A stretch of 64,000 nucleotides of DNA from Cellulomonas marina (GCF_900111925.1 NZ_FOKA01000002.1:248001-312000), one strand, 5' to 3'; positions 26,294 through 34,891 are shown, counted from the first letter of the stretch. The notes: a model not told the origin generated them from the letters alone. Numbers and translations are program-made.

Positions 26294-26856
26294 AGCACCC
26301 CATCCTGGGGCCCGGCCGCCGAGGGGGGCGTCGTCGCCCACCTGGCGAGCGCCGCGAGCACGGCCTCCGCGACGACCTCCGGGTCCTCGGCGGAGGCGTC
26401 GACCCCGAGGTCCGCCACGTCGGCCAGGACCGCGGTGCGCTCGGCGTGCAGCGCCCGCCAGCGGGCCCGCGTCGCCCCGAGCGCGACCGCGCCCGGCGCG
26501 TTGAGGCCTGCGCGCCGCGCGGAGGCCGCCGCGTCCAGCTCGAGGTGCACGACGACCGGCGCCCCGGCTCCCGTGGCGACGAGCTCCGCCCGCGTCGCGG
26601 GGTGCAGGACGGCGCCCGACCCGAGCGCGACGACCGCGTCGAGCGCCAGCGCCGGGGCGACGACCGTCCGCTCGCGCGACCGCAGCACCTCCTCGCCGTC
26701 CTCGACGAGCTGCTCGGTCACGGACCTGCCCGTCGCGGCGACGAGGGCCTCGTCCGTGTCCACCAGCGTCCGCCCGACCCGCGTCGCCACCGCGCGCGCG
26801 ACGGCCGCGACGGGCACGCCCGGCGGGCCGACGAGGACGAGCGGGGGGCGGTTCAC
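26290..26856 (-). CDS. Shikimate kinase paralogue lacking the P-loop (probable pseudokinase)
   Basis: A 188-residue protein with the AroK fold pattern but a broken nucleotide site. Where Walker A should read GxxGxGKS/T it reads GPPGVPVA (10-17), so the second Gly-Lys-Ser/Thr triplet is lost. Substrate-side features remain: VDTDEALVAATGRSV, VLRSRERT and ALGSGAVLHPATR; the lid RPLL motif is absent (GLNAPGAVALGATRARW). It heads the operon with aroD, aroK and aroB, all coupled by GTGA/ATGA. It is intact, in frame and free of low-complexity tails, so a regulatory or scaffolding role in the shikimate pathway is more likely than decay. No kinase activity is expected. Confidence 0.82.
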   Translation of the reverse strand: MNRPPLVLVGPPGVPVAAVARAVATRVGRTLVDTDEALVAATGRSVTEQLVEDGEEVLRSRERTVVAPALALDAVVALGSGAVLHPATRAELVATGAGAPVVVHLELDAAASARRAGLNAPGAVALGATRARWRALHAERTAVLADVADLGVDASAEDPEVVAEAVLAALARWATTPPSAAGPQDGVL

Positions 26857-26929
26857 GGCGCGATCGTCGCACGGGGCACCGACACGGCCGTACCGGGGAG
26901 CACCCGCTCGCAACGGGCCGGACAGGTCC

Positions 26930-26959
26930 GCAGGCTTGTGCTGACGCGTACAAGGCTGC
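26930..26959. promoter_or_regulatory. Inverted repeat in the divergent aroK2/satD-like promoter region
   Basis: Ten-base arms (26930-26939 and 26950-26959, 9 of 10 paired) separated by 10 bp, just before the SatD-like start and in the only gap between the divergent genes. It is a candidate operator, possibly for the HTH-containing SatD-like product. Confidence 0.5.
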
Positions 26960-26970
26960 AGCATGGGGCC

Positions 26971-27606
26971 GTGCTCGTCCTCACGATCGACCAGAAGGGC
27001 AGCCGCCGCACGGGCGACCGCGTGGAGGAGCTCCTGGCGCGGCTGGCCGACGTCCCCGCCGTGCGTCCGTTCGAGCGCACGGTGGGCGACGAGGTGCAGG
27101 CCGTCGTCGCGGACGCGTCGACGGCCGTCCGCACCGCCCTCGACGTGCTGCGCGGGGGCGGCTGGAGCGTGGGGATCGGCGCCGGGGGCGTGGAGGTCCT
27201 GGCGAGCTCGTCGAGGGCCTCGTCGGGCCGCGCCTTCGTGCACGCCCGTGACGCGGTGACGGCGGCCAAGGGCCGCCAGCGGCCGGTCGCCCTGGCCGTG
27301 CGGGGCGACGACCCGACCGCGGCCGAGGACGCCGAGGCCGTGCTCGTCCTGCTCGGGGCCCTGCGGGCCCGGCGCAGCGACGCCGGCTGGCAGGCCGTCG
27401 ACGCCCTCCTCACCGACGGGCCGGGGCAGGACCGCGTCGCGCGACGGCTGGGCGTCACGCAGCAGGCCGTCAGCCAGCGCCTGCGCGCCGCGCTGTGGGC
27501 GGAGGAGCAGGCCGCGCTGCCGACGGCCGCCCGGCTCCTCGAGCGCGCGCAGGGCGGTACGGGCCACCAGGACGAGGGCCCCGGGGACGCCGCGGGCCGC
27601 GGTTGA
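26971..27606 (+). CDS. SatD-like protein with C-terminal HTH
   Basis: A 211-residue protein whose N-terminus (VLTIDQKGSRRTGDRV) and FERTVGDEVQAVV segment resemble the SatD family, followed by a Gly-rich VGIGAGGVEVLASS, AFVHARDAV and, near the C-terminus, a helix-turn-helix (DRVARRLGVTQQAVSQRLRAAL). Biochemical function is unknown; the HTH suggests nucleic-acid binding, perhaps autoregulation at the upstream inverted repeat. GTG 26971 is chosen to begin at the conserved VLTIDQ; no ribosome site is visible. The small membrane protein that follows is its likely partner. Confidence 0.7.
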   Translation: MLVLTIDQKGSRRTGDRVEELLARLADVPAVRPFERTVGDEVQAVVADASTAVRTALDVLRGGGWSVGIGAGGVEVLASSSRASSGRAFVHARDAVTAAKGRQRPVALAVRGDDPTAAEDAEAVLVLLGALRARRSDAGWQAVDALLTDGPGQDRVARRLGVTQQAVSQRLRAALWAEEQAALPTAARLLERAQGGTGHQDEGPGDAAGRG

Positions 27607-27637
27607 CAGCCGGCCCGGTGCCGACGACCGTCGGCGC

Positions 27638-28111
27638 GTGACCCCCGCCCTGCCGTCGGCCGCGCCCCTCGCCGTCACCCTCGTCGTGGTCGGGGCGCTC
27701 GTCCTGTCCGTCGTCGGCGGCTGGCTCTTCACCGTCGGGATGCTGCGAGCGGCGTCCCGCACGGGCCTGCGGTCGCCGCGCACGGGCCCGCAGGCGCTGC
27801 CCGAGGACCCCGAGGAGCGCGCGCGCCGCATCGAGGCGCAGGCCGCGGACGCCCCCGACGGACCGCGCGCGAGGACCGTGCTGCGCGGCGGCACCTGGAT
27901 CGGCGTGCTGGAGCGGCTGGCCGTCACCGGCTCGCTCCTGCTCGGCCAGCCCGAGGGCGTCGCGGTCGTCGTCGCCGTCAAGGGCCTGGGCCGCTACCCG
28001 GAGCTGCAGCAGAACCCCGTGGCGTCCGAGCGGTTCGTCATCGGCACGCTGGCCTCGCTCGTCTGGTCCGCCGCCGTCGGCATCGGCGTGCGGGCGCTGC
28101 TCGTCGGCTGA
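27638..28111 (+). CDS. Small membrane protein paired with SatD-like gene (DUF3307-tail-like)
   Basis: A 157-residue protein with an N-terminal membrane helix (VTLVVVGALVLSVVGGWLFTV) and a C-terminal one (FVIGTLASLVWSAAVGIGV). Between them are GGTWIGVLERLAVTGSLLLG and AVVVAVKGLGRYPEL, resembling from memory the C-terminal part of DUF3307 proteins that accompany SatD in other bacteria. Function unknown. GTG 27638 follows the SatD-like stop by 31 bp, so they are probably co-transcribed. Confidence 0.6.
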   Translation: MTPALPSAAPLAVTLVVVGALVLSVVGGWLFTVGMLRAASRTGLRSPRTGPQALPEDPEERARRIEAQAADAPDGPRARTVLRGGTWIGVLERLAVTGSLLLGQPEGVAVVVAVKGLGRYPELQQNPVASERFVIGTLASLVWSAAVGIGVRALLVG

Positions 28112-28136
28112 GGCACGGCGTCGGCGGAGGCACCGC

Positions 28137-28142
28137 TACGAT
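28137..28142 (+). promoter_or_regulatory. -10 box (TACGAT) for efp
   Basis: TACGAT in the 186-bp gap before efp, followed by about 155 nt of leader containing short GC hairpins (for example 28174-28191). No strong -35. Confidence 0.45.
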
Positions 28143-28297
28143 GGTCGGCGGTCTGCCGCGCCGCGGGCCCGCCGACCGGCTCTCACCGGTCCCGACCGTG
28201 CCCGCGGGCCCGGCCCGCGCGCGGCACCGGACGACCGCCGGTCGGAGGCGGGCACCGGGATGGCACCGAGGCGACGAGACGACGGAGAGCGACGACT

Positions 28298-28861
28298 GTG
28301 GCGACGACGAACGACCTGAAGAACGGCACCGTGCTGAAGATCGACGGCCAGCTCTGGACCGTCGTGGAGTTCCAGCACGTGAAGCCCGGCAAGGGCGGTG
28401 CGTTCGTGCGCACCAAGCTCAAGAACGTCCTGTCCGGCAAGGTCGTGGACCGTACGTTCAACGCCGGCCTGAAGGTCGAGACGGCCAACGTCGACAAGCG
28501 CGACATGCAGTACCTGTACAAGGACGGCACGGACTACGTCTTCATGGACACCGTGACGTACGACCAGCTGCCGGTCGCCGAGGCCACGGTGGGCGACGCC
28601 GCGAACTTCCTGCTCGAGAACCAGAGCGTCATGGTCGCCACCAACGAGGGCGTCCCGCTCTACGTGGAGCTGCCGCCGTCGGTCGTCCTCGAGATCACCT
28701 ACACGGAGCCGGGCCTGCAGGGCGACCGCTCCACCGGCGGCACCAAGCCCGCCACCCTCGAGACGGGCTACGAGATCCAGGTGCCCCTGTTCCTCGAGGC
28801 CAGCACGAAGGTCAAGGTGGACACCCGTGACGGGAGCTACCTCGGCCGCGTGAACGACTGA
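28298..28861 (+). CDS. efp: Elongation factor P
   Basis: EF-P (187 residues) relieves ribosome stalling at polyproline. All three beta-barrel domains are present: N-terminal KOW-like domain ([14 protein letters not shown]), loop [12 protein letters not shown] with Lys at position 32 where modification occurs in some lineages, and the C-terminal [33 protein letters not shown] 28298 follows GGAGAG. No modification enzymes (epmA, ymfI, earP) are seen nearby. nusB starts 1 nt after the stop. The many Pro-rich proteins in this window would be natural clients. Confidence 0.97.
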   Translation: MATTNDLKNGTVLKIDGQLWTVVEFQHVKPGKGGAFVRTKLKNVLSGKVVDRTFNAGLKVETANVDKRDMQYLYKDGTDYVFMDTVTYDQLPVAEATVGDAANFLLENQSVMVATNEGVPLYVELPPSVVLEITYTEPGLQGDRSTGGTKPATLETGYEIQVPLFLEASTKVKVDTRDGSYLGRVND

Positions 28862-28862
28862 C

Positions 28863-29279
28863 GTGGCGGCCCGCAGCAAGGCGCGGCGCCGGGCGCTGGA
28901 CATCCTCTTCGAGGCGGACCAGCGCGGCGTCGCGCCCGCGGACCTGCTCGCGCAGCGCATCGTCGACCCGGGCCGCGAGACGGCGGTCCCGCAGTACGCG
29001 GTGGACCTCGTCGAGGGCGTCGTCGCGCACCGCGAGCGCATCGACGAGCTGCTCGCGACCTACGCGCACGGCTGGACGATCGACCGCATGCCCTCGGTGG
29101 ACCGGGCGGCGCTGCGCCTCGGCGCGTGGGAGATCCTCTGGAACGACGACGTGCCGGACGCCGTCGCGATGGACGAGGCGGTCGCGCTCGTGGCCGCGCT
29201 GTCCACGGACGAGTCGCCGTCCTTCGTCAACGGGCTGCTCGCGCGCCTGTCGGAGCTGAAGCCGACGCTGCTGCCCTGA
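28863..29279 (+). CDS. nusB: Transcription antitermination factor NusB
   Basis: NusB (138 residues) binds NusE and boxA RNA for rRNA antitermination. The helical fold signatures ARSKARRRALDILFEADQRG, YAVDLVEGVVAHRERID, WTIDRMPSVDRAALRLGAWEIL and DEAVALVAALSTDESPSFVNGLL are intact (read in parts). GTG start, 1 nt after efp, conserved efp-nusB linkage. Its last 53 bp overlap the 3' end of the convergent GGDEF-EAL gene. Confidence 0.96.
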   Translation: MAARSKARRRALDILFEADQRGVAPADLLAQRIVDPGRETAVPQYAVDLVEGVVAHRERIDELLATYAHGWTIDRMPSVDRAALRLGAWEILWNDDVPDAVAMDEAVALVAALSTDESPSFVNGLLARLSELKPTLLP

Positions 29280-31047
29280 CGTGGGCGGCCCACCGGCGGC
29301 GGTGGGGCTCCGGCAGCTCGACCACGGCCCGCGCCCGCGGCTCGGGGGACGGGCGGCCGAGCAGGTAGCCCTGCACGTGGTCCACGCCGAGCCCCGCGAG
29401 GGCCGCGAGCTGGTCCGGCGTCTCGACGCCCTCGGCGACGACCGCGAGGTCGTGCGCACGCGCCAGCTCGACGACCGCCGCCAGCACCGCCCGCCCGCGC
29501 CCCGTGCCCAGCGCCTGCACGAAGCTCCGGTCGATCTTGAGCTCGTCGACGGGCAGGTCGACGAGCCGTGCGAGCGAGCTGAAGCCCGTCCCGAAGTCGT
29601 CGAGGGAGATGCGCGCGCCCCGGGCGCGCAGGGCCACCAGCGCCGGCAGCACCTCCTCGGTGACGAGGAGCGCGCCCTCGGTGATCTCCAGCGTGAGCGC
29701 CGACCACGGGCGTGCGCCCCAGGACTGCTCCACCGTCGCGACGAAGCCCGGGTCGGTCAGCTGCTGCGGCGCGACGTTGACGGAGACCGCCAGGCCGTGC
29801 CGGTCGTGCACGAGCGCCGCCTGGCGCAGCATGTCCGCCCCGATGGGCACGATGAGGCCCGACTCCTCGGCCAGGGGCAGCCACGCCGCGGGCGACAGGA
29901 CCTCGTCGCCGCGCTCCCAGCGCGCCAGCGCCTCCACCCCGGCCACGGCCAGCGTCCGCACGTCGACGATGGGCTGCAGGTGGGCGACGAACCGCTGGTC
30001 CGCGACCCCGGCGAGCATCGCCGCGCGCCGCCGGTGCTCCCCGGCGCGCCGCTCCTCCATCGCCGCGTCGAAGGCGAGCCAGCCGGCGCCGGTGGCACGG
30101 GCCTCCTCCAGCGCCGCCTCCGCGCGCTGCAGCAGGGGGACCGGCCGCCGCTCGCCCGCCGACCGCGACGCCAGCCCGGCCGACAGCCGCACCGCCACCC
30201 CCGTGCCGCCGGGCAGCTCCCCGGCGACCCGCTCGGCGAGGTCCGCGAGGCTCCCGGCCGCGTCGACCCCGTGGTCGCGCCGGGTGTCGTGCGCGGTGTC
30301 GTGCGCGATGTCTTGCCCGGCCTCGCGCCCGGCCTCGCGCCCGGCCTCGTGCCCGGCCTCGTGCCCGGCCTCGTCGCCCCCGGGGAGCACCACGAACTGG
30401 TCGGCACCCAGCCGGGCGACGAACGCGCCGCCCGCCGCGCGCCGGAGGTGCCCCGCCACGTCGCGCAGCACGGCGTCGCCCGTCGCGTGGCCGTGCACGT
30501 CGTTGACCGCCCGGAACGTGTCCACGTCGACCAGCAGCAGCGCGTCGTCGGTGGCGGGGTCGAGCCGCGCGTCCAGCGCCATGCGGTTCGCGAGGCCCGT
30601 CAGCGGGTCGGTGCGGACGGTGCGGTCGAGACGCTCGCGCAGCCACGCCCGCTCGACGAGCGCGTCGACGACGAGACCCACCTCCTGCACGAACGCCGCC
30701 CCCCGCACGTCCAGCGGCGGCGCGCCCGGTGCGACGGCGACGTGCGCCTCGGCGCGGTCCTCCGCCGGCCGGTGCAGCCGCACCTCGACGTCGTCCCTCC
30801 AGAGCGCGGCGCGCACCAGGTCCGTGGCCCGCTCGACGACGGCGTCCGCGTCCGCGTCCTGGACCTGGAGCAGCGCGGCGCGCGCCGCCTCGTGCCCGGC
30901 CGTGCGCTCCACCTCGTCCCCCGCCTGCCGGGCCCGTCGCCGCGCGAGCACGCGGGGCAGCAGGGCGGGGAGCACGCCGAGCAGCACGCCGGCGGCGACG
31001 AGGCCGAGCGCGGCGCTCCAGCCCTGGTCGACGGCGAGGGTGTGCAC
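29227..31047 (-). CDS. Membrane GGDEF-EAL protein: degenerate GADQF domain, intact EAL phosphodiesterase domain
   Basis: A 606-residue protein: transmembrane helix 11-33, GAF-like or linker region (45-140), GGDEF domain (146-290) and EAL domain (350-575). The GGDEF signature is GADQF (214-218), so cyclase activity is unlikely; soon after it lies an insertion of AGHE/AGRE repeats (226-245). The EAL domain has its expected catalytic residues: E372 of EAL, N424, E454 of EITEG, D483/D484 of DDFGTG, K504 of KIDRSF, E539 of EGVET and Q559, predicting c-di-GMP hydrolysis. GTG 31047 has GGGGGG 4 nt upstream; longer frames would be low-complexity. The gene is convergent with nusB (53-bp overlap) and divergent from pyrR. 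Confidence 0.88.
   Translation of the reverse strand: MHTLAVDQGWSAALGLVAAGVLLGVLPALLPRVLARRRARQAGDEVERTAGHEAARAALLQVQDADADAVVERATDLVRAALWRDDVEVRLHRPAEDRAEAHVAVAPGAPPLDVRGAAFVQEVGLVVDALVERAWLRERLDRTVRTDPLTGLANRMALDARLDPATDDALLLVDVDTFRAVNDVHGHATGDAVLRDVAGHLRRAAGGAFVARLGADQFVVLPGGDEAGHEAGHEAGREAGREAGQDIAHDTAHDTRRDHGVDAAGSLADLAERVAGELPGGTGVAVRLSAGLASRSAGERRPVPLLQRAEAALEEARATGAGWLAFDAAMEERRAGEHRRRAAMLAGVADQRFVAHLQPIVDVRTLAVAGVEALARWERGDEVLSPAAWLPLAEESGLIVPIGADMLRQAALVHDRHGLAVSVNVAPQQLTDPGFVATVEQSWGARPWSALTLEITEGALLVTEEVLPALVALRARGARISLDDFGTGFSSLARLVDLPVDELKIDRSFVQALGTGRGRAVLAAVVELARAHDLAVVAEGVETPDQLAALAGLGVDHVQGYLLGRPSPEPRARAVVELPEPHRRRWAAHVRAAASASAPTGARAAR
30315..30374. repeat. 12-bp tandem repeat (x5) in the GGDEF-domain loop
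   Basis: Five 12-bp units encode EAGH/EAGR repeats right after the GADQF motif of the c-di-GMP protein; two more diverged 12-bp units lie alongside (30284-30307). Confidence 0.85.
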
Positions 31048-31139
31048 GTCCCCCCGATCGGCAGCCGCGCCGCCGGGATGACCGGTCCGGACGCGTGCCC
31101 GTGGCGTGGACGCCTGCCGCCGGGCCCGGGACGGACGGG

Positions 31140-31145
31140 TAGGGT
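31140..31145 (+). promoter_or_regulatory. -10 box (TAGGGT) of the pyr operon
   Basis: TAGGGT about 60 nt before pyrR, placing the transcription start near 31152 and the PyrR-binding loop within a short leader. Confidence 0.5.
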
Positions 31146-31176
31146 CGGCCCGACACCTGCCCGGTCCTTCAAGACC

Positions 31177-31192
31177 GTCCCGTGAGGCGGAC
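31177..31192 (+). promoter_or_regulatory. PyrR-binding RNA hairpin overlapping the pyrR ribosome site
   Basis: The leader reads GTCC-CGTGAGGC-GGAC: a 4-bp stem closing a loop that matches the conserved PyrR-binding loop (UCCNGNGAGGY). The AAGGAG ribosome site (31193-31198) abuts its 3' end, and no antiterminator/terminator pair is visible. This layout matches the translational repression described for mycobacterial pyr leaders: PyrR plus UMP would hold the hairpin and hide the ribosome site. Confidence 0.75.
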
Positions 31193-31204
31193 AAGGAGAT
31201 GCGG

Positions 31205-31849
31205 ATGCGTGCTGGACCTGCTGTGCCCCCGGACCTGCCCCCGGACCTGCCCCCCGATGTGCCGCTCGACCACCCCGACGACGAGTCCGGCGTCCCCGGA
31301 CCCGCCGCCGTCGAGGTCCTCGGCGCCGCCGACGTCGGTCGCGCGCTGACCCGGATCGCCCACGAGATCCTCGAGCGCAACCGGGGCGCCGCCGACCTCG
31401 TCCTGCTGGGGATCCCCACCCGGGGGCTCCCGCTGGCGCGCCGGCTCGCCGAGCGCATCGCCGCGGTCGAGCCGGGCACCGATCCCGCCGCGCTCGTCGG
31501 GTCGCTGGACGTGACGATGCACCGCGACGACCTGGCCCAGCACCCGACCCGGCCGATCGGGTCGACGGAGCTGCCGCCGGGCGGCGTCGACGGCCGCGTG
31601 GTGGTGCTCGTCGACGACGTGCTCTTCTCCGGCCGGACCATCCGGGCCGCGCTGGACGCGCTGAGCGACCTGGGCCGGCCGCGCGCCGTGCAGCTGGCGG
31701 CCCTCGTCGACCGGGGTCACCGGGAGCTGCCGATCCGCGCGGACTACGTGGGCAAGAACCTCCCGACGGCCGCCTCCGAGCGGGTGCGCGTCCTGCTGGC
31801 GGGCACCGACGGCCGCGACGCCGTCCTCATCGAGGGAGGTGCCCGGTGA
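31205..31849 (+). CDS. pyrR: Pyrimidine operon regulator PyrR
   Basis: PyrR binds pyr mRNA in a UMP-dependent way and may have uracil phosphoribosyltransferase activity. The PRTase fold is clear: [43 protein letters not shown], and the PRPP loop [18 protein letters not shown], then [25 protein letters not shown] 31205 is preferred over ATG 31199, since AAGGAG (31193-31198) abuts the latter and is 6 nt from the former. The 214-residue protein has a 30-residue Pro/Asp-rich N-terminal extension from 12-bp repeats. It overlaps pyrB by GTGA. Confidence 0.95.
   Translation: MRAGPAVPPDLPPDLPPDVPLDHPDDESGVPGPAAVEVLGAADVGRALTRIAHEILERNRGAADLVLLGIPTRGLPLARRLAERIAAVEPGTDPAALVGSLDVTMHRDDLAQHPTRPIGSTELPPGGVDGRVVVLVDDVLFSGRTIRAALDALSDLGRPRAVQLAALVDRGHRELPIRADYVGKNLPTAASERVRVLLAGTDGRDAVLIEGGAR
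31226..31261. repeat. 12-bp tandem repeat (x3) in the pyrR N-terminus
   Basis: Two identical 12-bp units and a diverged third encode [12 protein letters not shown] ahead of the PRTase domain. Confidence 0.8.
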
Positions 31850-32946
31850 GGCACCTGCTCTCCGCCGCGGACCTCACGCGCGACGAGGCGGTGCGCGTCC
31901 TCGACACCGCCGCACAGATGGCCGCCACCCAGGCGCGCGAGATCAAAAAGCTGCCCACGCTGCGCGGGCGCACGGTCGTCAACCTCTTCTTCGAGGACTC
32001 GACGCGGACGCGGCTGTCGTTCGAGACGGCGGCCAAGCGGCTGTCGGCAGACGTCATCACCTTCTCCGCCAAGGGGTCGAGCGTCTCCAAGGGCGAGTCG
32101 CTGAAGGACACCGCCCTCACCCTGCAGGCCATGGGAGCCGACGCCGTCGTCATCCGGCACGCCGCGTCCGGCGCCCCGCACACGCTCGCCTCGGCCGGCT
32201 GGACGAGCGGCGCCGTGGTCAACGCCGGCGACGGGATGCACCAGCACCCGACGCAGGCGCTGCTGGACGCGTACACGCTGCGGCGGCACCTCGTCGGCGA
32301 CGGCGGGCGCGCCGACGCGACCGGGCGGGACCTGGCCGGGTGCCGCGTCGTCCTCGTCGGGGACGTGCTGCACAGCCGGGTCGCGCGCTCGAACGTGCAG
32401 CTCCTGCACACGCTGGGCGCCGAGGTGACCCTCGTCGCGCCCCCGACGCTCGTGCCGGTCGGGGTCGGCGCGTGGCCCGCCCGCGTGGGCTACCACCTCG
32501 ACGAGGTCCTCGCGGACGTGCAGCCCGACGCGGTGATGATGCTGCGCGTGCAGCGGGAGCGGATGTCGTCCGCCGGCGGCGGGTTCTTCCCCAGCCCCCT
32601 GGAGTACAGCCGGCGGTACGGCCTCGACGCCCGGCGCCTGGCGGCCCTGCCGGACCACGCGGTCGTCCTGCACCCCGGCCCGATGAACCGGGGGCTGGAG
32701 ATCACGGCCGACGCGGCCGACTCCCCGCGCGCGGTGATCGTCGAGCAGGTGGCCAACGGCGTCGCGGTCCGCATGGCGGTGCTGTACCTGCTGCTGGCGG
32801 GCACGACGACGGGCACGACGACGGGCACGACGACGGGCACGACGACGGGCACGACGACGGGTACGACGACGGCCACCGGCACGGGCGGGGCCGCCGCGGG
32901 CGCCCCCGCCGGCGTGTCGGTGGCGGGCGAGAGGGTGGACGCATGA
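31846..32946 (+). CDS. pyrB: Aspartate carbamoyltransferase catalytic subunit
   Basis: ATCase catalytic chain (366 residues). Carbamoyl-phosphate motif [44 protein letters not shown] and the late [12 protein letters not shown] are intact. No pyrI regulatory gene is present, as usual for this class associated with pyrC. The C-terminus carries a 45-residue extension: six GTTT units then an Ala/Gly-rich tail, absent from normal homologues of about 310-320 residues. GTG start overlaps pyrR (GTGA) and the stop overlaps pyrC (ATGA). Confidence 0.96.
   Translation: MRHLLSAADLTRDEAVRVLDTAAQMAATQAREIKKLPTLRGRTVVNLFFEDSTRTRLSFETAAKRLSADVITFSAKGSSVSKGESLKDTALTLQAMGADAVVIRHAASGAPHTLASAGWTSGAVVNAGDGMHQHPTQALLDAYTLRRHLVGDGGRADATGRDLAGCRVVLVGDVLHSRVARSNVQLLHTLGAEVTLVAPPTLVPVGVGAWPARVGYHLDEVLADVQPDAVMMLRVQRERMSSAGGGFFPSPLEYSRRYGLDARRLAALPDHAVVLHPGPMNRGLEITADAADSPRAVIVEQVANGVAVRMAVLYLLLAGTTTGTTTGTTTGTTTGTTTGTTTATGTGGAAAGAPAGVSVAGERVDA
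32800..32871. repeat. 12-bp tandem repeat (x6) in the pyrB 3' end
   Basis: Six 12-bp units GGCACGACGACG (last one with a single change) encode (GTTT)6 in the C-terminal tail of PyrB. The same unit occurs in ribE at 51672. Confidence 0.9.
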
Positions 32947-34283
32947 GCACGAGGTACCTGCTGCGGGGCGTGTCGCCGCTGGGCGGGGCCGTCACCGACG
33001 TCCTCCTGGCCGACGGCGTCGTCGCCCAGGTCGGCGACCTCGAGGCTGCGGCGGCCGACGAGGGGACCGTCGTCGTGGACGGCACCGGCACGGACGGCGT
33101 GCCGATGGTGCTGCTCCCGGGCCTCGTCGACCTGCACACGCACCTGCGCGAGCCGGGCCGCGAGGACACGGAGACCGTCGCCAGCGGCACCCGGGCCGCG
33201 GCGCTCGGCGGCTTCACGGCGGTCCACGCGATGGCCAACACGACCCCGGTGCAGGACACGGCCGGCGTGGTCGAGCAGGTGTGGCGGCTCGGCCGCGACG
33301 CGCGCTGGTGCGACGTGCACCCCGTGGGCGCCGTGACGGTCGGGCTGGCGGGGGAGCGGCTGGCGGAGCTGGGCGCGATGGCGGACAGCGCCGCGCGCGT
33401 GCGCGTCTTCTCCGACGACGGCCGCTGCGTCGACGACCCCGTCGTCATGCGGCGCGCCCTGGAGTACGTCAAGGCGTTCGACGGGGTCGTCGCGCAGCAC
33501 GCGCAGGAGCCGCGCCTCACGGAGGGCGCGCAGATGCACGAGGGGGTCGTCTCGGCGGAGCTGGGGCTGACCGGGTGGCCCGCGGTCGCGGAGGAGGCCG
33601 TCGTCGCGCGGGACGTGCTGCTCGCCGAGCACGTCGGCTCCCGGCTGCACGTGTGCCACCTGTCCACCGCCGGCTCGGTGGAGATCGTGCGCTGGGCCAA
33701 GTCGCGCGGCATCGACGTCACCGCCGAGGTGACGCCGCACCACCTGCTCCTCACCGACGAGAACGCGCGCGGCTACGACCCGGTCTTCAAGGTCAACCCG
33801 CCCCTGCGCACGCAGGCCGACGTCGACGCCGTGCGCGCCGGGCTGGCCGACGGGACGATCGACGTCGTCGCCACCGACCACGCCCCGCACGCCCGCGAGG
33901 ACAAGGACTGCGAGTGGGCCGCGGCGCTGCCCGGCATGACGGGGCTGGAGACCGTGCTGTCCGTCGTGCAGGAGACGATGGTGGACACCGGCCGGCTGAC
34001 GTGGGCGGACGTGGCCCGGGTGCTGTCGGAGGCCCCGGCGCGCATCGGCCGGGTGCCCGACCAGGGCCGTCCGGTCGCGGTCGGGGAGCCGGCGAACCTC
34101 GTGCTCGTCGACCCCGCGGCGCGGCGCGTGGTCGTCGCCGCCGAGCAGGTCACCGCCAGCGCGAACACGCCGCTGGCGGGCCGCACGCTGCCGGGGCGGG
34201 TCGTCGCGACCTTCCTGCGGGGGCAGCCGACGGTCCTCGACGGGGCCCCCGTCGCCGCCACGGCGGACGGGCACCGCGCGTGA
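32943..34283 (+). CDS. pyrC: Dihydroorotase
   Basis: Class I dihydroorotase (446 residues), an amidohydrolase. Metal-binding [10 protein letters not shown], the later metal-ligand segments [32 protein letters not shown], and the catalytic Asp of [12 protein letters not shown] are intact, with NPPLRTQ and a C-terminal LVLVDP beta-sandwich segment. It is coupled to pyrB and to the next gene (GTGA overlap). Confidence 0.97.
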   Translation: MSTRYLLRGVSPLGGAVTDVLLADGVVAQVGDLEAAAADEGTVVVDGTGTDGVPMVLLPGLVDLHTHLREPGREDTETVASGTRAAALGGFTAVHAMANTTPVQDTAGVVEQVWRLGRDARWCDVHPVGAVTVGLAGERLAELGAMADSAARVRVFSDDGRCVDDPVVMRRALEYVKAFDGVVAQHAQEPRLTEGAQMHEGVVSAELGLTGWPAVAEEAVVARDVLLAEHVGSRLHVCHLSTAGSVEIVRWAKSRGIDVTAEVTPHHLLLTDENARGYDPVFKVNPPLRTQADVDAVRAGLADGTIDVVATDHAPHAREDKDCEWAAALPGMTGLETVLSVVQETMVDTGRLTWADVARVLSEAPARIGRVPDQGRPVAVGEPANLVLVDPAARRVVVAAEQVTASANTPLAGRTLPGRVVATFLRGQPTVLDGAPVAATADGHRA

Positions 34284-34891
34284 CGCGGGCCGTCGTCGCG
34301 GTCGCGCTGCTGCTGCTCGCGCTGCTCGCGCTCCGGATGATGCGTGCCGGGTGGAAGGCGCGGGCCGCCCGCACCGCCGCGCTCGGCATCGACCCCGTGG
34401 CCCCGCCGGCGGACCTCGGCGCGGTCCGGGTCCCGCCGGTGCCGGCCGTCTACGTCTCCACGACCCGGGCCGAGGAGTGGCTCGAGCGCGTCGTGGCGCA
34501 CGGCCTCGGCGTGCGCAGCCCCGCCGAGGTGTCCGTGCACGACGCGGGCGTCCTCGTCGAGCGCCGGGGCGCCCCGGACCTCTTCCTGCCGCGCGGCCGC
34601 CTCACCGCCGTCGGGGCCGGGCCCGCGATCGCCGGCAAGGCGGTCGGCGGCGACGGGCTGCTCCTGCTCGACTGGCGGGGCGACGACACCGGCGTGGCGC
34701 CCCTGCTGCGGTCCGGCCTGCGGCTGCGACGACGGGCCGACCAGTCCACGGTCGTCGCCGCGGTCGAGGCGCTGCTGGCGCCCTCGACGGCGGACCCGGC
34801 CACCTCGACCGCCGCCCCGCCGGCACCACCCACCGACCCCACCCGCGCGGCCCCGCCCGCGCCGGACGACCACCGGGAGGACCCCCGATGA
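34280..34891 (+). CDS. Membrane-anchored PH-like domain protein inside the pyr operon
   Basis: A 203-residue protein with an N-terminal membrane helix ([17 protein letters not shown]), a basic juxtamembrane segment, and a compact domain ([62 protein letters not shown]) with the alternating strands of a PH-like fold. The C-terminus is Ala/Pro/Thr-rich. A protein of this kind between pyrC and carA is conserved in actinobacteria; no function is known. It overlaps pyrC (GTGA) and carA (ATGA), so it is expressed with them. Confidence 0.7.
   Translation: MTRAVVAVALLLLALLALRMMRAGWKARAARTAALGIDPVAPPADLGAVRVPPVPAVYVSTTRAEEWLERVVAHGLGVRSPAEVSVHDAGVLVERRGAPDLFLPRGRLTAVGAGPAIAGKAVGGDGLLLLDWRGDDTGVAPLLRSGLRLRRRADQSTVVAAVEALLAPSTADPATSTAAPPAPPTDPTRAAPPAPDDHREDPR

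Noticed and set aside
26963..27259. ATG-initiated plus-strand frame at the SatD-like locus
   Set aside because: It is out of frame with the conserved VLTIDQ protein; its product is low-complexity Ser/Arg/Ala.
29280..31185. A long plus-strand frame opposite the GGDEF-EAL gene
   Set aside because: The minus strand has intact EAL motifs and a good GTG start with GGGGGG upstream; the plus frame is a shadow.
32800..32871. Regular repeats that might suggest a CRISPR array or phage attachment site
   Set aside because: Units are contiguous 12-mers without spacers, in frame within pyrB, and no cas genes are near.
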